Assembly: GCA_050943595.1 (NCBI GenBank)
Contig: JBMNPM010000009.1
Span: 1 to 64,000 of the forward strand
Length of the DNA stretch: 64,000 nucleotides
From: JAXGXJ01 sp050943595
Lineage (GTDB): Bacteria; Actinomycetota; Thermoleophilia; RBG-16-64-13
Reading direction: 5' to 3'
The notes beneath the pieces are model-generated. The model was not told the origin of the DNA. It saw only the letters and a list, made by a program, of their open reading frames with translations, and searched no databases. Of this stretch, positions 42,108 through 49,365 are shown one piece after another (the first letter of the stretch is position 1; each line of letters opens with the position of its first letter). Made by a program: the position numbers and the translations under genes.

Positions 42108-43466
42108 ATGGACGGCAGGCGAGGGACATCCTCACGGCGGTCGGTGCACCGGTGTGCGCGTCACCTGCTCCTAGTGGTGGGCCTTGCCGCGATAATGGTC
42201 CTGGCCTACTCCACCATGGCGTCGGCCGCCTCGGCGACGGTGGTCTCTCGGGGAGCGGGGGGGAGTGGGAAGATCGCGCTCACCTTCGACGACAACAATT
42301 CGCCCACGCGGGCCTTAGCGGTGCTGCGGGCGTTGCAACGCTATCAGGTGCCGGCTACGCTTTTCGTCATTGGCGACTCGGTGAATGCCTACCCGTCTAT
42401 CAACGCCGAGATCGTCAAAGGTATGGCGGCCGGTCTGTTCGAGGTGGGGGATCACACCCGGTCGCACCCCAACCTGGCTCGGCTCTCCAGTTCCGGTATG
42501 GCCGCACAGATTGGTGGTGGCACCGATGCTTTTCGCAAAGCTACGGGGGCTAGGACCGTACCCCTGTTCCGGCCTCCTTATGGCTCGACGAACGCGCGCG
42601 TGGCGGCGGTTGCCGGCCAGAAGGGGTTCGATTACCTCATTCTGTGGGACATCGATCCGCGCGATTGGGCCGGCACTTCTGCCGCGGCTATCACCAACCA
42701 CATCGTCAGCAGGGCGCATAGCGGCGCTATCGTGGTCATGCACCTGTCGGCGCCGCACACGGCGGCCGCCATTCCCGGTCTGGTCTCCAAACTGCGTGCC
42801 AAGGGTTATGAACTGGTGACGGTCTCGACGATGCTCAAGGGCGACCGTCTCTTTCTCGACGTGGTGTCGGGAAGCGAGGCCGGCCGCGCCATCGCGCGCC
42901 TGGTCGCCGCGGGCTTCATGAGTGGCTACAACAGCAACTACTTCGGAACACGAGACAGTATCACGCGGGCTCAGGTGGCTAAGGTCTCGACGCTGGTGGG
43001 GGGGATCCACACCAGTGAGGTCGAGGGCGTCGCCACCCCGGTGTTTGCCGACGTACCGGCGCGTCTGGATTCCGCAGGAAGGCCGGTCTCGTACCCCTTC
43101 GACTTTGTGCAGGAAGCCGCGGCTGCCGGACTGGTAGTGGGCTCGTCGACTGGCGAGGGCACCATGGTCTTCAACCCCAGCCGGGCTATCAATCGGGTGC
43201 AGCTTGCGACCATCGTGGCCCGCATGGTCCGGCAATTCAAGGGCTATCCTGCCACGGCCACCGAGGCTGGCTTGGCCGAGGTTGCTTTTGCCGATGTGCC
43301 CGCCTATGCGGCTGCAGATGTGTCGCTGGTGGCGGCCTTAGGTCTGATGATTGGAACGGGAAAGAAAACCTTCATGCCTTGGTCGGGAGCCGTGCGTGCG
43401 CAGGTTGCTGTGGTCATGAGCCGGTACCTGGATCTGCCGCATATGCGGCCGGGAGACCGACAGTAG
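42108..43466 (+). CDS. Secreted polysaccharide deacetylase with SLH repeats
   Basis: A signal peptide (hydrophobic core LLLVVGLAAIMVLAYS, cut near ASA) precedes a NodB deacetylase domain: ALTFDDNNSP (Asp61, Asp62), GDHTRSHPNL (His116, His120), RPPYGSTNA, DIDPRDW and VVMHLS. The C-terminal third, about residues 255-445, contains two SLH-type repeats such as LVAAGFMSGYNS with TRDSITRAQVAKV, which would anchor it to the cell-wall polymer. Likely action is removal of N-acetyl groups from peptidoglycan or a secondary polymer. The 3' end overlaps the convergent kinase gene by 53 bases. Confidence 0.9.
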   Translation: MDGRRGTSSRRSVHRCARHLLLVVGLAAIMVLAYSTMASAASATVVSRGAGGSGKIALTFDDNNSPTRALAVLRALQRYQVPATLFVIGDSVNAYPSINAEIVKGMAAGLFEVGDHTRSHPNLARLSSSGMAAQIGGGTDAFRKATGARTVPLFRPPYGSTNARVAAVAGQKGFDYLILWDIDPRDWAGTSAAAITNHIVSRAHSGAIVVMHLSAPHTAAAIPGLVSKLRAKGYELVTVSTMLKGDRLFLDVVSGSEAGRAIARLVAAGFMSGYNSNYFGTRDSITRAQVAKVSTLVGGIHTSEVEGVATPVFADVPARLDSAGRPVSYPFDFVQEAAAAGLVVGSSTGEGTMVFNPSRAINRVQLATIVARMVRQFKGYPATATEAGLAEVAFADVPAYAAADVSLVAALGLMIGTGKKTFMPWSGAVRAQVAVVMSRYLDLPHMRPGDRQ

Positions 43467-44760
43467 CGTCCAGTCCCCCGCTGGGGATTCCTCGGAGGAT
43501 GATTTCGCCCCTGTGGGCTGCAGCCACCGACTTGACGATGGACAGCCCCAGCCCGAAGCCCCCTGTCTTGCGGCTCCGGGACTTGTCTGGACGGTAGAAG
43601 CGCTCGAGCAATCGATCGACATCCTCGTCTGAGAGCGTAGCGCCACTATTGGCGACGTTCAGCACAGCCTTGCCGGCTGCGGTGAAGGTCTTTACTGCGA
43701 ACCAGCCCTCGGGGACATTGTGGCGGATGGCGTTCTCCACCAGGTTGCCGATCATGCGCTCCACGAGCGCGTGATCTCCACGGACCGGTGCTGGGCGGAG
43801 TTCTAATTCCAGGCGTAGATTCAGCGTGTTGGCATTTCCTAACGCCAGTTCCACCTGCTTCTGGGTGATGGCCGCCAGATCCAAGTCTAGGAACGTGAGG
43901 GAACTTTCTGTGCGTGCAAGCACGAGCAGTCCGTCGATAAGGTGTTCGCTGCGGTTGACGGCCTCGGTTATAGCTGCACCCATCTCATGAAGTTCGTCTA
44001 AAGAGAGATCGGGGTCGCTCAGAGCCACGTCTATCTCGGTGCGGATGATGGTGAGGGGTGTGCGCAGCTCGTGGGAGGCGTTGGCGACGAATTCTTTCTG
44101 GGCCGTAAAAGCGGTGTCCAACCGAGCCAACATGGCGTCGAAGGTGTCGGCCAACTCCTTTAATTCGTCTCGGGGGCCCTTGAGGGCGATGCGTTCGTGC
44201 AGCGTTGAGTCCGAAAGGCGGCGGGCTGTACCGGTGATGGCGTTCAGGGGGCGCAACGCACGACCGGCCACCACCCAGGCTAGTCCGAAGGTGACCACGG
44301 CCATGATGACTAAGGCCATTATGGACTTGCCCCACAGCTGGCGCAGCGCTTCTTCTTTTAGTTCACGTTGCGCTTCGTCGATCAGGCGGGGGACGGGTAT
44401 ACCGTTTACGGTGATGTAGCGGGGCATCTCACCGAATGCACTGGGGACAGACCCATATTCGAGTAGCTCCTGTGGGATTCCGTAATGCTCGGCGATCACT
44501 GCGCGCGCCTTCTCCGGAGCGATGGTCAGGCCATCATGGACAAGGAAGAAGTTGACGGTGATGAGGATTATCCCCGCAAGGACGAAGAGACCGCCGTACC
44601 ACAGGGTGAGCTTCAGGCGTATGGTGAGGCCGCGACGATGACGCCTCTCGTGCGCCGGCGCAGTCGAGGTTGCAGAGGCCGTGAGGTCCGTTCTCTCGGG
44701 CGATGGCTCTGGGCTTGGTTCCGCGGGTGTCGTTTCCTGAGTCACGGCAGTCGCCGTCAT
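43414..44760 (-). CDS. Sensor histidine kinase (HAMP, HisKA, HATPase)
   Basis: Two membrane helices (about residues 48-72 and 146-167) flank a short extracytoplasmic sensor domain of about 70 residues. Then follow HAMP, the dimerisation helix EFVANASHELRTPLTI (His230), and the ATPase boxes MIGNLVENAIRHN, FYRPDKSRSRKTGGFGLGLS. The N-terminus has a long Pro/Thr/Ser-rich cytoplasmic stretch. It is followed in the operon by nothing, and preceded by its response regulator (52 bases). Divergent htrA suggests an envelope-stress signal, in the way CpxA or MprB control HtrA proteases; the signal itself is unknown. Confidence 0.92.
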   Translation of the reverse strand: MTATAVTQETTPAEPSPEPSPERTDLTASATSTAPAHERRHRRGLTIRLKLTLWYGGLFVLAGIILITVNFFLVHDGLTIAPEKARAVIAEHYGIPQELLEYGSVPSAFGEMPRYITVNGIPVPRLIDEAQRELKEEALRQLWGKSIMALVIMAVVTFGLAWVVAGRALRPLNAITGTARRLSDSTLHERIALKGPRDELKELADTFDAMLARLDTAFTAQKEFVANASHELRTPLTIIRTEIDVALSDPDLSLDELHEMGAAITEAVNRSEHLIDGLLVLARTESSLTFLDLDLAAITQKQVELALGNANTLNLRLELELRPAPVRGDHALVERMIGNLVENAIRHNVPEGWFAVKTFTAAGKAVLNVANSGATLSDEDVDRLLERFYRPDKSRSRKTGGFGLGLSIVKSVAAAHRGEIILRGIPSGGLDATVGLPAAYAADPGTGS

Positions 44761-44812
44761 AACCGTAGACAGTGCTTCGGCTGTCTGTAGAGGCTTGGTC
44801 TAGGAGGCGACT

Positions 44813-45469
44813 TCATATCCGATAGCCGACTCCCGCCACGGTCTCGATCAGGGGCGGATCGCCCAGTTTTTTCCTGAGGGTCATCACGGTCATGCGTACT
44901 ACGTTAGTGAAGGGGTCGGTGTTTTCGTCCCATACTTTTTCGAGGAGCTCTTCAGTGCTCACCACCCGGCCTCCGGCGGAGAGCAACACCTCCAGCAGGC
45001 CGAACTCCTTCTTGGTCAGCCTAAGGTCGGTGCCGCCCCGTTCTGCCACGTGGCGGCCCGGGTCTAGTACCAGATCAGCTGAGGTGAGGACCGGTGGGAG
45101 GGGTACGCTCGTCCGCCGGCCTAGGGCGCGGATCCGGGCAACCAATTCTTGGAGTGCGAAAGGCTTGGGGAGATAATCGTCGGCCCCTAGGGTGGTCAGC
45201 CCGGTGACTCGATCCTTGATGGATCCGGCAGCGGTCAGCATAAGGATGCGGCAGATCGACTGTCTGGCCACCAGCTCCCGGCAGACATCGTCGCCGTGTA
45301 CTACAGGGAGGTTGCGATCGAGGACCACGACGTCGTAGCTGTTTATGGCGGTCTTTTCCAGGGCCGACCTGCCATCGAACACTACGTCGACCGCCATGGA
45401 CTCTCTGCGCAGGCCGCGGGCGATGGTTGTGGCCAGGCGTTCTTCATCTTCGACCAATAGGACCCGCAC
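44813..45469 (-). CDS. OmpR/PhoB-family response regulator
   Basis: The receiver domain has LVEDEERL, the phosphoacceptor in VVVLDRNLP (Asp51), the LTAAG switch and YLPKPF. The C-terminal winged helix reads LRLTKKEFGLLEVLLSAGGRVVSTEELLEKVW...NVVRMTVMTLRKKLG. At 218 residues it is a standard DNA-binding regulator. The upstream region carries CTGTAA direct repeats that overlap its own predicted -35 element, consistent with autoregulation. Its cognate kinase lies directly downstream. Confidence 0.93.
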   Translation of the reverse strand: MRVLLVEDEERLATTIARGLRRESMAVDVVFDGRSALEKTAINSYDVVVLDRNLPVVHGDDVCRELVARQSICRILMLTAAGSIKDRVTGLTTLGADDYLPKPFALQELVARIRALGRRTSVPLPPVLTSADLVLDPGRHVAERGGTDLRLTKKEFGLLEVLLSAGGRVVSTEELLEKVWDENTDPFTNVVRMTVMTLRKKLGDPPLIETVAGVGYRI

Positions 45470-45524
45470 CGTGTCTCCTTCTCGCCGGTTTGAGAGGCCG
45501 CGCTCTCATGATACTCGTGGCAGC

Positions 45525-45661
45525 ATAGTAAGAGTCTACGCATGGGCCTGTAAGGTCGCTGTAAAGATGATCCTTACGGGCTGATCCTTACGGGCTCTTT
45601 ACAGGGTGGCCGGTAAAATAAAAAGTGTACTCGGATTGTGCCTTTGGCGCTCGGGTACAAT
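45525..45661. promoter_or_regulatory. Divergent control region between response regulator and htrA
   Basis: For the regulator gene, TTACAG (45553-45548) and TACTAT (45530-45525) are spaced 17 bp on the minus strand. CTGTAA occurs twice with an 11-bp period (45548-45553 and 45559-45564), typical of an OmpR-family binding site and overlapping that -35. CTGTAAAG (45559-45566) is mirrored by CTTTACAG (45597-45604). Between them GATCCTTACGGGCT is duplicated in tandem (45569-45596). For htrA only a -10, TACAAT (45656-45661), is good; no -35 lies at the right distance, as expected of an activated promoter. Confidence 0.55.
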
Positions 45662-45693
45662 GGGTCGAGCAGTCCAGCACGGAGGTAGTCGAC

Positions 45694-46899
45694 ATGGTAT
45701 TCAGGCGTCCGGTCGCGAGCGGTGGGAAGCGGCTTAGGTGGACCCTTATTGAGCTGATGTTGGCTCTGACATTGATGGGTCTTGGAGGCTGGAGTCTCGT
45801 CGGCTGTTCGGCTCAGACTGTGACAGAGGACTCTTCTACTTCATCGACCGCCTCTGCGATAACCGGCCGGACGGCTCCGGCGGGTGAGACTACAGATGCC
45901 ACTATGCGCGCCGGGACAACGATGGCTGCCGGCGATGCAATGGCGAGCCCCGCCCAGAGTGTGGCCACCAAACTCGGGCCCAGCGTGGTCAACATCGCCG
46001 TCCGCGGCACGGTCCAGGGTCTGTTCGGGCAACAACAGAGCTACTCCGGGGAAGGGTCTGGCGTTATCTATACCAACGACGGCAAGATCATCACGAACAA
46101 TCACGTCGTTACGGATGACTATGGTGGTGTCGTGCGCGACCTAGAGGTGACTTTAGCCACCGGGCAGAAGCTGGCCGCCGGCGTCATCGGACGGGACGCA
46201 CTGACCGACCTGGCTGTGATAAAGGTGGATGCCAGTATGGATCTGCCTGCCGCCACCTTTCGGAATGACCAGCCCAGCGTGGGTGAGTATGCGGTGGCCA
46301 TCGGTAGCCCTCTCGGCTATGAGAATTCCGTGACTCTCGGCGTCGTTTCCGGTCTCGCCCGCAGCATCGAGGGCGTATCGGGTCCGGAAGGCGTGGCGCT
46401 CAACAACCTCATCCAGACAGATGCTCCCATCAGCCCGGGCAATTCCGGCGGTGCCTTGGCCAACGCCAATGGTGAAGTCATCGGTATCAATGTGGCCTAC
46501 CTGCCCGCCCAGACGGGTGCCGTCAATATCGGTTTCGCCATCCCCTCTGTGGTCGCTACCCAAGTGGCGGACGAGATCATCAAAACGGGCAAGGCCACCC
46601 ATTCCTACCTGGGTGTTGGTCCGCAGACTGTGACTACCGAGTTGCAGCGGCGATTTGGGTTGTCCCGCTCCTCGGGCGTCCTGGTGGCCGAAGTGACCCT
46701 GAATGGTCCGGCCGACAAGGCGGGCATCAAGCGAGGCGACATCATCTTCAAAATTGGGGACCGCGAGATGGTCACGTCTAGCGATCTACTGGTTGCCATC
46801 CGCGACAAGAAGCCTGGGGATCGTGTGCAGGTGACTCTGGACCGTGATGGTCGGACTTCCACCGTCACTGTCACGCTGCAAGAGCGGCCTTCGGAATGA
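45694..46899 (+). CDS. HtrA/DegP-like serine protease with PDZ domain
   Basis: The 401-residue protein has a hydrophobic N-terminus ending in LVGC (Cys38), which could be a membrane anchor or a lipobox, a Ser/Thr/Ala-rich linker (40-90), a trypsin-like domain with His137 (ITNNHVV), Asp172 (LTDLAVIKV) and Ser251 (ISPGNSGGAL), and one C-terminal PDZ domain with SRSSGVLVAEV and AGIKRGDIIFKIGD. It would degrade or refold damaged proteins outside the membrane. ACGGAGGTAG precedes the ATG. Divergent linkage to a two-component system suggests stress control. Confidence 0.93.
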   Translation: MVFRRPVASGGKRLRWTLIELMLALTLMGLGGWSLVGCSAQTVTEDSSTSSTASAITGRTAPAGETTDATMRAGTTMAAGDAMASPAQSVATKLGPSVVNIAVRGTVQGLFGQQQSYSGEGSGVIYTNDGKIITNNHVVTDDYGGVVRDLEVTLATGQKLAAGVIGRDALTDLAVIKVDASMDLPAATFRNDQPSVGEYAVAIGSPLGYENSVTLGVVSGLARSIEGVSGPEGVALNNLIQTDAPISPGNSGGALANANGEVIGINVAYLPAQTGAVNIGFAIPSVVATQVADEIIKTGKATHSYLGVGPQTVTTELQRRFGLSRSSGVLVAEVTLNGPADKAGIKRGDIIFKIGDREMVTSSDLLVAIRDKKPGDRVQVTLDRDGRTSTVTVTLQERPSE

Positions 46900-46929
46900 T
46901 CGGTCGATTAGGAAAGACACTTGTGTGCG

Positions 46930-46973
46930 GAGCTGCTGAGAAGGGAAATCGCTGTTGTGTTGCTCAGCAGCTC
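46930..46973. repeat. Inverted repeat abutting the long dispersed element
   Basis: GAGCTGCTGAG and CTCAGCAGCTC are perfect 11-bp inverted repeats around 22 bases, 30 bases after the htrA stop. The sequence resembles the ends of the dispersed family (GGCTGCTGAA), so it may be a very short member or a terminator for htrA; there is no T-tract. Confidence 0.6.
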
Positions 46974-46976
46974 TCT

Positions 46977-47137
46977 AGGGGCTGTTGAAAAACGAAACCC
47001 CGGCCGCCAGAACGCACTGAGCAGCACGATAGTACGTCATCGGTCGCGCGAATAGCGCTGCTATTCGCGCTTCCTCTATCCTTCTCTCGCACGTGCTGAT
47101 CGTGTTCTGGCGGCGAAGTGTCATATTTCAGCAGCCT
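46977..47137. repeat. Full-length dispersed inverted-repeat element (MITE-like)
   Basis: This 161-bp copy starts GGGGCTGTTGAAAAACGAA and ends TATTTCAGCAGCCT. The two arms pair over most of their length: CCGCCAGAACGC in the left arm faces GTGTTCTGGCGG in the right, and GCAGCACG faces CGTGCTGA. In the centre is GCGCGAATAGCG followed by CTGCTATTCGCGC, another hairpin. No open reading frame is inside. It stands between convergent htrA and acylphosphatase and ends one base before the latter's stop codon. The whole could be a non-autonomous transposable element or a bidirectional terminator. Confidence 0.8.
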
Positions 47138-47138
47138 G

Positions 47139-47462
47139 CTAACGGATGGTGAAGCTTTTCTCGCCTTCCGGCGTCTCGTCCTGCACATGTACGGCGGTAA
47201 CGTTGGCCAGCGCAGGACCGCGGTGGGTCCAGGCTACTAGGGCCTCTGTAGCCTCGCGAGAGCCTTCGTACACAGCCTCGACCCGTCCATCGGGGAGATT
47301 GCGGATCCAGCCAGAGACGCCCAGCCGGGTAGCCTCTCGGTAGGTGCTGTCCCGGAAGCAGACGCCCTGCACGTGGCCCTCTACGAAGACATGGAGGCGG
47401 CAACGGTGGTCCGAGCGGTCAGGAGCAGGAGGGTCGTGATCGGGCAATCGGTGACTGCTCAC
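47139..47462 (-). CDS. acyP: Acylphosphatase
   Basis: The small enzyme hydrolyses acyl phosphates. Catalytic Arg is in EGHVQGVCFRDSTYREA and Asn in GWIRNLPDGRVEAVYEG. I choose the GTG start, four bases after the stop of the DUF4126 gene, with AAGG inside that gene's last codons as ribosome-binding site, giving 107 residues; the frame is open further upstream but overlaps the neighbour. The N-terminal 20 residues are an unconserved extension. The stop codon abuts the long repeat element. Confidence 0.9.
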   Translation of the reverse strand: MSSHRLPDHDPPAPDRSDHRCRLHVFVEGHVQGVCFRDSTYREATRLGVSGWIRNLPDGRVEAVYEGSREATEALVAWTHRGPALANVTAVHVQDETPEGEKSFTIR

Positions 47463-47466
47463 GGTC

Positions 47467-48066
47467 TCAGCCTTGAAGGATACGGAGTCCCTTATGTTTC
47501 CGCTTCTGCCGTTGCTGAAGCCGGTAGGCAAATAGGAAGAGTAAGAGCACAAGCAGAGCACCCAATAGAGGTACAAGCACGAAGACCAGGGTACCCACCA
47601 AGACGGTTAAGTCTGTGTACACCCCCAGCAAGATGATAGGCCCACTGTCCGCCGTGGCGCCGGGGCGTACCGAACGCAGTGTGTGGTCGGCCAAGCCGGC
47701 AATGACCAGCCCCAGGATGGCGCACACCACGATGATGATCCAGTTCTTCTCGGCCATAGCGGCGGCGAAGACAAGCCCGCCGAGGACGATTTTGACCGGT
47801 TGCATGATCTGATCGCGGATAGCCATGATGGCGGGCATCTTGTCCACGGCGATTTCGATGACCGCCAGAACAAAGAGCAAGACGATGATCCAGGTGTGGT
47901 CGAGGAACTCGAACCACGTCCCCTTGAAGACCGGCGCACTAGCAAACTCTAATCGGGAATAGAGAGCCAGGAAGGCCAAGGGTAAGAAGGCCCGCAGACC
48001 GGTGAGGACCGAAAGACCGGCGCCCATGCAGACGCGCGCGTACACGCTGTTGAAGACGGCATCCAT
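47467..48066 (-). CDS. DUF4126-family membrane protein
   Basis: The 199-residue protein has about five hydrophobic segments and the pattern ARVCMGAGLSVLTGLRAFLP at the start and VIEIAVDKMPAIMAIRDQI in the middle, as in DUF4126 proteins of unknown function. The C-terminal tail is basic (RLQQRQKRKHK). It is followed after four bases by acylphosphatase, so the pair is likely one transcript. No enzymatic motif is visible. Confidence 0.82.
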   Translation of the reverse strand: MDAVFNSVYARVCMGAGLSVLTGLRAFLPLAFLALYSRLEFASAPVFKGTWFEFLDHTWIIVLLFVLAVIEIAVDKMPAIMAIRDQIMQPVKIVLGGLVFAAAMAEKNWIIIVVCAILGLVIAGLADHTLRSVRPGATADSGPIILLGVYTDLTVLVGTLVFVLVPLLGALLVLLLFLFAYRLQQRQKRKHKGLRILQG

Positions 48067-48287
48067 GCGGAGACTTAGTCTAGCATGCGAGAGCGACGCC
48101 CTGTCACCGGAAGCGGAGAGGTTTCATGTCGTATAGTCCGGCGGCACGAGGCGGTTCGACTTAGTATGGGCCTCGTATCTTGACACAGGTGTCGAGTCAT
48201 GTGGGGCTCGGATGCTACAATCCCTGGGCCGATGGATGGCACCGTCGGCGGCGTGTGAAGGTGCGTGAGCGGGTCGCCATATGTCAC
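48067..48287. other. Region upstream of tRNA-Arg
   Basis: This stretch divides the DUF4126 gene from the tRNA. An extended -10, TG-C-TACAAT (48213-48221), lies about 66 bases before the tRNA and is a likely promoter; a consensus TTGACA (48180-48185) is present but 30 bp from it, too far to pair. No protein gene is convincing; a forward reading frame here merely passes through the tRNA. Confidence 0.45.
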
Positions 48288-48360
48288 GCCCTCGTAGCTC
48301 AGGGGATAGAGCAAAGGTTTCCTAAACCTTGTGTCGGCCGTTCGAATCGGCCCGAGGGCG
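48288..48360 (+). tRNA. tRNA-Arg (anticodon CCT)
   Basis: A complete cloverleaf is visible: acceptor GCCCTCG/CGAGGGC, D-arm GCTC/GAGC around AGGGGATA, anticodon stem AAGGT/ACCTT with loop TTCCTAA (anticodon CCT, reading AGG), variable region GTGTC, and T-arm GGCCG/CGGCC with loop TTCGAAT. Discriminator base is G. The 3' CCA is not encoded. A repeat element and a frameshifted gene follow, so this may be an integration hot spot, but no duplicated tRNA end was found. Confidence 0.95.
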
Positions 48361-48425
48361 CTCATTATATGTTTAGCCTGTAAATTCGCTTGAGGCCTCG
48401 GCTAGGTTCCTATGCTCGATGTTGG

Positions 48426-48561
48426 GAGGCTGCTGAAAAACGAAACCCCGGCCGCCAGAACGCATTGAGCGGCACGGTAGTACGTTATCGGTCGCGCGAA
48501 TAGCGCTATTCGCGCTCCCCTATCCTTTTCTCGCACGTGCTAATCGTGTTCTGGCGGCGAA
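48426..48561. repeat. Dispersed inverted-repeat element, long copy lacking one end
   Basis: AGGCTGCTGAAAAACGAAAC starts the copy and about 135 bp are nearly identical to 46977-47137, including the perfect 22-bp central palindrome built from GCGCGAATAGC and GCTATTCGCGC (48494-48515), and GTGTTCTGGCGGCGAA. The terminal TTCAGCAGCC is missing after 48561, so this copy has lost its right end. Confidence 0.8.
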
Positions 48562-48617
48562 AATTGATCGGCATGAAACTGTCTTGAACGATTTCTGGAC
48601 GCGGGAGATGGGGTGCG

Positions 48618-49365
48618 ATGGTCTACTTACCGGCAGGTAAACGAGGCGCTCGAGAAAAGGTCAAGCTACCTTACGATCCCCAGATGTCTAGGTGGCTGAG
48701 AGGCGGTCTATTTTGCTGCCGCGGTGGTCATGTCGGGGTTGGCGGTTCTACTTATCATGATGCCCGGCGAGCGAGTGACTCGCGAGACTAATATGTCGGC
48801 TAAGGAAGGACTCGTTACCAAGGTAGTCGAAGCCCAAGGTGACCACCTAGAGCTCGTAGTGCTGCTTGCGGCTGGGGCTATCTTTTTGGTTATATGGGCG
48901 GCAAATGGGCTTAAGTTCACTACTTTAAAAGCCGGGCTCTTCGAAGGTGTGGCTCAGCCTCCAGAAATGAAGGCTGCATTGGGTTGGAGTAATACATTGC
49001 AGGAGCCACTGGACGTGAGCCCACCGATACACAAGCTGGCAAAAACGGACAACGTCGAACCCCGGGGTAAAGAAGAGGGATTTGTGGAATTGCATGGCGA
49101 GACGGAAGCCATATACTCGCTTGAAGCGGTTCCAACCCAGGTAATCAAGGATCTGCTGAATAATTGGCCGTATGATCAGCAATTTCCGATACATTTATCG
49201 GCGTTTGAATTTGCCGCACGTAAACTCGGTGAAGGTAATCACCCCTGGACCATAAAGTTTAAAAACCTCCCTGCTATCCGAGTCTCGTACGGGGGTAGGC
49301 GAAGAGAGGCCCGCGTTTGCTCGTCTATTTTGGGGCAGGGGCAGTTCGTTTTCAGTTGGCATTGA
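48618..49365 (+). pseudogene. Hypothetical membrane protein with an apparent frameshift
   Basis: From an ATG after GGGAG the frame reads MVYLPAGKRGAREKVKLPYD and on to SRWLRGG. A shift of one base near 48708 then continues as YFAAAVVMSGLAVLLIM, a membrane helix, into a long frame that ends at 49365. Without the shift the downstream frame has no sensible start (GTG 48724 cuts the helix and lacks a ribosome-binding site). The downstream part has a second helix (LVVLLAAGAIFLVIWAANGL) and a soluble domain of about 150 residues that I do not recognise. Its stop overlaps the convergent GGDEF gene by 14 bases. A sequencing error or programmed frameshift is possible. Confidence 0.5.

Noticed and set aside
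48180..48383. Short frame running through the tRNA
   Set aside because: It contains the spurious peptide ALVAQGIEQRF produced by reading a tRNA gene.
48494..48515. Perfect 22-bp palindrome as a separate regulatory site
   Set aside because: The same palindrome occurs in the other long copy of the dispersed element, so it belongs to that element.
48288..49365. Genomic island with attachment sites at tRNA-Arg
   Set aside because: No duplicated tRNA 3' end and no integrase were found; only the damaged gene and repeat hint at insertion.
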